Shown piece by piece: positions 40,657-43,693 of a stretch of 43,693 bases of DNA. Within the stretch, counting starts at the first letter, position 1. Each line of letters starts with the position of its first letter. The notes under the pieces were generated by a model. It saw nothing but the letters and a program-made list of their open reading frames with translations. It did not search any database and had not been told where the DNA came from. Both the position numbers and the translations under genes were made by a program. The stretch is from the NCBI GenBank assembly GCA_002314945.1, contig DCHV01000029.1:1-43693 (forward strand), given 5' to 3'. The stretch comes from Prevotellaceae bacterium UBA1743. Its GTDB lineage: Bacteria; Bacteroidota; Bacteroidia; Bacteroidales; Bacteroidaceae.

Positions 40657-42213
40657 ATGGCAGACAACAGGAAAGAGGTGGAGAGAGCAGAACTTCACAG
40701 AACAATATGGGCGATAGCAGATGAGATGAGAGGATCGGTGGATGGATGGGACTTCAAGTCCTACATCCTCGGTATGCTTTTCTATCGCTACATCAGCGAG
40801 AATATCACGACCTATATCAACCGAGGTGAATGGGAGTCGGGCAACAAGGATTTCAGTTATGCCGACCTCTCCGACGAAGAGGCCGAGGGAGCCAGGGAAG
40901 AAATGGTCGTTGTGAAGGGTTTCTTCATCCTTCCCTCGCAACTCTTCGAGAATGTATGTAAGGTATGTGACGCGGACGCGGACCTGAACATGACGTTGGA
41001 GGGTATCTTTGCCGCCATAGAGAACTCTGCCAAGGGCACCGAGAGCGAGGACGATTTCAAGGGGCTGTTTGCCGACCTGGATGTCAACTCCAACAAACTC
41101 GGGGCTACCGTCATCAAGCGCAACGAGAAACTGGTCAAACTGCTCCGTGGCGTGCAGTCGATGAAGTTGGGCGACTACCAGCACAATACCATCGATGCCT
41201 TTGGCGATGCCTACGAATATTTGATGGGCATGTACGCGAGCAATGCAGGCAAGTCGGGCGGAGAATACTATACGCCTCAGGAGGTGTCGGAACTCCTCAC
41301 CAAACTGGCCACGGTGGGGAAGACGCAGATCAACAAGGTCTATGACCCTGCCTGCGGCTCTGGCTCCCTGCTGCTGAAGGCAGCCAAGATACTCGGCAAG
41401 GAGAACGTGCGACAGGGTTTCTACGGACAGGAAATCAATCTGACCACCTACAACCTGTGCCGCATCAATATGTTCCTCCACGACATCGACTACGACAAGT
41501 TCGACATCGCCTGCGAAGACACCTTGCTCAGTCCCCAGCACTGGGACGATGAACCCTTTGAAGTCATCGTCAGCAATCCTCCGTATTCCATCAAGTGGAA
41601 GGGCGACGATGACATCACCCTCATCAACGACCCGCGCTTTGCGCCTGCTGGCGTACTGGCACCCAAGTCGAAGGCCGACCTTGCCTTCATCATGCACTCC
41701 CTCTCCTGGCTCGCCACCAATGGCACAGCAGCCATCGTCTGCTTCCCCGGGGTGATGTACCGAGGCGGTGCCGAGAAGAAGATACGTCAGTACCTTATTG
41801 ATAACAATTACGTGGATTGCATCATCCAGTTGCCCGACAACCTGTTCTTCGGAACCCCTATCGCCACCTGCATCATGGTGCTGAAGAAGGCTAAGAAGGA
41901 CAATGCCACCCTCTTCATCGATGCAAGCAAGGAGTGCGTGAAGGTAACCAACAGCAACAAGATCACTCCACAGAACATTGAGCATATAGTGCAGATGTTT
42001 GCTGACAGAGCAGATGTGCAGTATCAGTGTAAACTTGTGAGCAATGCCACCATAGCAGAGGGTGACTACAACCTCTCTGTCTCTCAGTATGTGGAGCAAG
42101 AGGACACAAGGGAGAAGGTGGATATTGTAGAACTGAATGCAAGATTGGAGAAGATTGTTGCTCATGAGGATGAACTCAGAAAGCAGATTGACGACATCAT
42201 TAAGAGTTTGTAG
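40657..42213 (+). CDS. hsdM: Type I restriction-modification system, methyltransferase subunit
   Basis: A 518-residue N6-adenine methyltransferase. I start at ATG 40657 (MADNRKEVERAELHRTIW) because it lies just after the promoter and matches usual family length. The N-terminal helical domain has DGWDFKSYILGMLFYRYIS; SGGEYYTPQEVSELL and YDPACGSGSLLL form the SAM site; SNPPYSIKW carries the catalytic NPPY at residues 307-310. HsdM works in an M2S complex, guided by HsdS, to methylate the target. It is followed after 3 bp by the Fic-domain gene and then hsdS. Confidence 0.95.
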   Translation: MADNRKEVERAELHRTIWAIADEMRGSVDGWDFKSYILGMLFYRYISENITTYINRGEWESGNKDFSYADLSDEEAEGAREEMVVVKGFFILPSQLFENVCKVCDADADLNMTLEGIFAAIENSAKGTESEDDFKGLFADLDVNSNKLGATVIKRNEKLVKLLRGVQSMKLGDYQHNTIDAFGDAYEYLMGMYASNAGKSGGEYYTPQEVSELLTKLATVGKTQINKVYDPACGSGSLLLKAAKILGKENVRQGFYGQEINLTTYNLCRINMFLHDIDYDKFDIACEDTLLSPQHWDDEPFEVIVSNPPYSIKWKGDDDITLINDPRFAPAGVLAPKSKADLAFIMHSLSWLATNGTAAIVCFPGVMYRGGAEKKIRQYLIDNNYVDCIIQLPDNLFFGTPIATCIMVLKKAKKDNATLFIDASKECVKVTNSNKITPQNIEHIVQMFADRADVQYQCKLVSNATIAEGDYNLSVSQYVEQEDTREKVDIVELNARLEKIVAHEDELRKQIDDIIKSL

Positions 42214-42216
42214 GGT

Positions 42217-43098
42217 ATGGAGAAAGTTTCAATAAGGTTCTATAATGACCAGTTAGTGCGTGCCGTATGGAGTAGCGACCAGAACAAATGGTACTATTCT
42301 GTGCTGGACGTTGTCGGTGCTTTCAATCAGCAGGACGACTACGAGAAGAACCGAAACTACTGGAAGTACCTGAAGGCTAAGTTGAAGAAGGAGGAAAGTG
42401 AGTTGGTTAGTGCCACTACCCAACTGAAACTTAAGGCAGCAGATGGCAAGCGTTACAATACTGATTGTATGGACATGGATGCTGTGCGTAGGCTGGCATT
42501 ATCCTTTCCCAACACCAAGGCAATGGCATTCATTGACTGGTTCACAAGCAGTGACAATAGCATTGACGGACAGAGTCGAAAGAAGGCATACGCTCTCTTT
42601 GAAAGCAATATGCTTGATACTATTCAGGTAGGAACAGTTCTGGGACTTCAACAGATACACGGATATCTGTTTGATGGACTGTATGACTTTGCTGGTCAGA
42701 TACGCCAGAAGACGATATGGAAGGATGGCACACTCTTCTGCCGTGCGGAGTATCTTATGGAGAATCTTCGTATTATAGAAAGAATGCCCGAAGGTACGTT
42801 TGACGAGATTGTGGACAAATATGTTGAGATGAATGTAGCTCACCCTTTTATGGAGGGTAATGGTCGTAGCACACGCATCTGGTTGGATATGATATTCAAG
42901 AAAAACCTCAAAAAGTGTGTGGATTGGAGCCAGATAGACAAAAAAGCATACTTGTCAGCCATGAGAGCAAGCACTACAAATGCCACTGCTATCAAAGCCC
43001 TACTATCGAATGCCCTCACCGACGACATCAACAGCCGTGAGATGTTTATGAAAGGCATTGATTATTCTTACTATTATGAACAGGAGGACAACCTATGA
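42217..43098 (+). CDS. BRO/DinD-like N-terminal domain fused to a Fic domain
   Basis: A 293-residue protein between hsdM and hsdS. Residues about 5-110 resemble the N-terminal DNA-binding region of BRO/antirepressor and DinD-type proteins: WYYSVLDVVGAF, NYWKYLKAKLKKEESEL, QLKLKAADGKRYNTDC and AMAFIDWF. Residues about 125-270 form a Fic domain with the motif HPFMEGNGR at 209-217, including the catalytic His209; such domains usually attach AMP or another nucleotide part to a target. I did not find the [S/T]xxxE[G/N] inhibitory motif. Its start lies 3 bp after hsdM, and its end overlaps hsdS (ATGA), so it is part of the restriction-modification transcript. Confidence 0.88.
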   Translation: MEKVSIRFYNDQLVRAVWSSDQNKWYYSVLDVVGAFNQQDDYEKNRNYWKYLKAKLKKEESELVSATTQLKLKAADGKRYNTDCMDMDAVRRLALSFPNTKAMAFIDWFTSSDNSIDGQSRKKAYALFESNMLDTIQVGTVLGLQQIHGYLFDGLYDFAGQIRQKTIWKDGTLFCRAEYLMENLRIIERMPEGTFDEIVDKYVEMNVAHPFMEGNGRSTRIWLDMIFKKNLKKCVDWSQIDKKAYLSAMRASTTNATAIKALLSNALTDDINSREMFMKGIDYSYYYEQEDNL

Positions 43099-43693
43099 GC
43101 AAGGTGGAGGAACTGACGAACGAAGCAAGAGCAGAACGAACTTGTTCGAATTCTGCCTTGCAAGGAGGAATTGGTTCGATAGAGCAATTGATACAGAGGT
43201 ATTGCTCGGAAGGAGTGGAATATGTGAAGTTATCACAACTTTGCACGAAAATATGTTCAGGCGGAACTCCATCACGAGGGAATAGTGATTTCTTTATTGG
43301 AAATATCCCTTGGCTTAGAACACAAGAGGTTGATTGGAAAGATGTATATGACACTGAAATTAAGATTACACAAGAAGCCATAAAAAACTCATCTGCAAAA
43401 CTCATACCTGAAAATTGTGTCATTATAGCAATGTATGGTGCAACAGCAGGAAAAGCATGTATAAACAAAATTCCACTCACAACAAATCAAGCATGTTGTA
43501 ATCTTCAAATAGATTCAGAAAAAGCATTATACAGATATGTTTACCACTGGATTTGTAAAGAATATGAGAACATAAAGTCATTGGGACAAGGTAGTCAAAA
43601 TAATATAAATGCTCAGATTATTAAAGATTACACCATCCCCCTCCCCCCTCTCCCCATTCAGGAAGAGATAGTAAGGATATTAGATACTTTTAC
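43095..43693 (+). CDS. hsdS: Type I restriction-modification system, specificity subunit (3' end outside window)
   Basis: Frame open from ATG 43095 to the window end, 199 residues visible. Residues about 43-190 form the first target-recognition domain, with KICSGGTPSRGNSDFF, NIPWLRTQEV, AMYGATAGKACI and TTNQACCNL, all usual for HsdS. It ends with IPLPPLPIQEEIVRIL, the start of the central conserved helix region. HsdS decides which DNA sequence is methylated and cut. Base composition turns AT-rich after about 43220 compared with hsdM, as expected for exchangeable recognition domains. The start overlaps the Fic gene stop. Confidence 0.93.
   Translation, partial: MSKVEELTNEARAERTCSNSALQGGIGSIEQLIQRYCSEGVEYVKLSQLCTKICSGGTPSRGNSDFFIGNIPWLRTQEVDWKDVYDTEIKITQEAIKNSSAKLIPENCVIIAMYGATAGKACINKIPLTTNQACCNLQIDSEKALYRYVYHWICKEYENIKSLGQGSQNNINAQIIKDYTIPLPPLPIQEEIVRILDTF

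Noticed and set aside
40639..42165. 508-codon open frame on the minus strand opposite hsdM
   Set aside because: It mirrors hsdM codons, starts at an implausible site and has no recognisable domain; hsdM is unmistakable on the other strand.

Overview
The window looks like chromosomal DNA from a gut-type member of the Bacteroidales, most likely Prevotellaceae (Prevotella/Segatella-like). Reasons: several promoters fit the Bacteroidetes pattern (TTG or TTTG, a 19-21 nt gap, then TAnnTTTG); recognisable Shine-Dalgarno sequences are mostly absent; many proteins are lipoproteins, one with an acidic stretch straight after the lipobox Cys; and the family mix (GH38-like and GH29 enzymes, DUF2723, S9 dipeptidyl peptidase, M28, U32, FKBP arrays, TPR histidine kinase) is typical of that order. 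Genus is an inference. I saw no rRNA, tRNA, CRISPR array or transposase gene.

Layout. 1-4644 (+): end of a carbohydrate locus: GH38-like alpha-mannosidase (cut by the window edge), FHS-type sugar permease, a UroD-superfamily protein with the zinc ligands of corrinoid-dependent methyltransferases, and a cupin. 8863-4685 (-): a tight cluster in transcription order: RelA/SpoT-type (p)ppGpp synthetase, RsbW-like anti-sigma kinase, STAS anti-anti-sigma factor, U32 protein, LacI regulator. 10707-9157 (-): lipoprotein alpha-L-fucosidase (GH29). 10909-13222 (+): aminotransferase and membrane acyltransferase. 13307-20179 (+): serine acetyltransferase, THUMP-domain rRNA methyltransferase, dipeptidyl peptidase IV, purD, membrane protein. 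20449-25338 (+): DUF2723 giant membrane protein, polysaccharide deacetylase, queG. 27033-25349 (-): sirtuin and a short nucleoside kinase. 27150-29534 (+): three FKBP prolyl isomerases in a row. 29680-35234 (+): Lrp regulator, a C26-M19 fusion peptidase, M28-type lipoprotein, sufE, dusB, exported flavodoxin. 36685-35273 (-): fucose/arabinose isomerase-family protein. 37282-36842 (-) and 37493-40002 (+): a small acidic lipoprotein divergent from a TPR histidine kinase/NarL-type regulator pair. 40657-end (+): type I restriction-modification locus (hsdM, a BRO-Fic fusion protein, hsdS cut by the window edge).

The most unusual signals are non-coding. (1) A 120-bp promoter-bearing module upstream of the (p)ppGpp synthetase cluster occurs again upstream of the DUF2723 gene. 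(2) A T-rich composite repeat lies just downstream of the fucosidase gene and again downstream of the response regulator gene, in the same orientation relative to the preceding gene. (3) In the second copy, a 265-bp element with perfect 35-bp inverted ends made of GCGTTAC iterons appears to have been inserted. (4) Two ACCC-N4-GGGT palindromes sit about 42-45 bp upstream of the predicted start sites of two divergent promoters that both lack a -33 box, joining the two-component system and the small lipoprotein in one apparent circuit.
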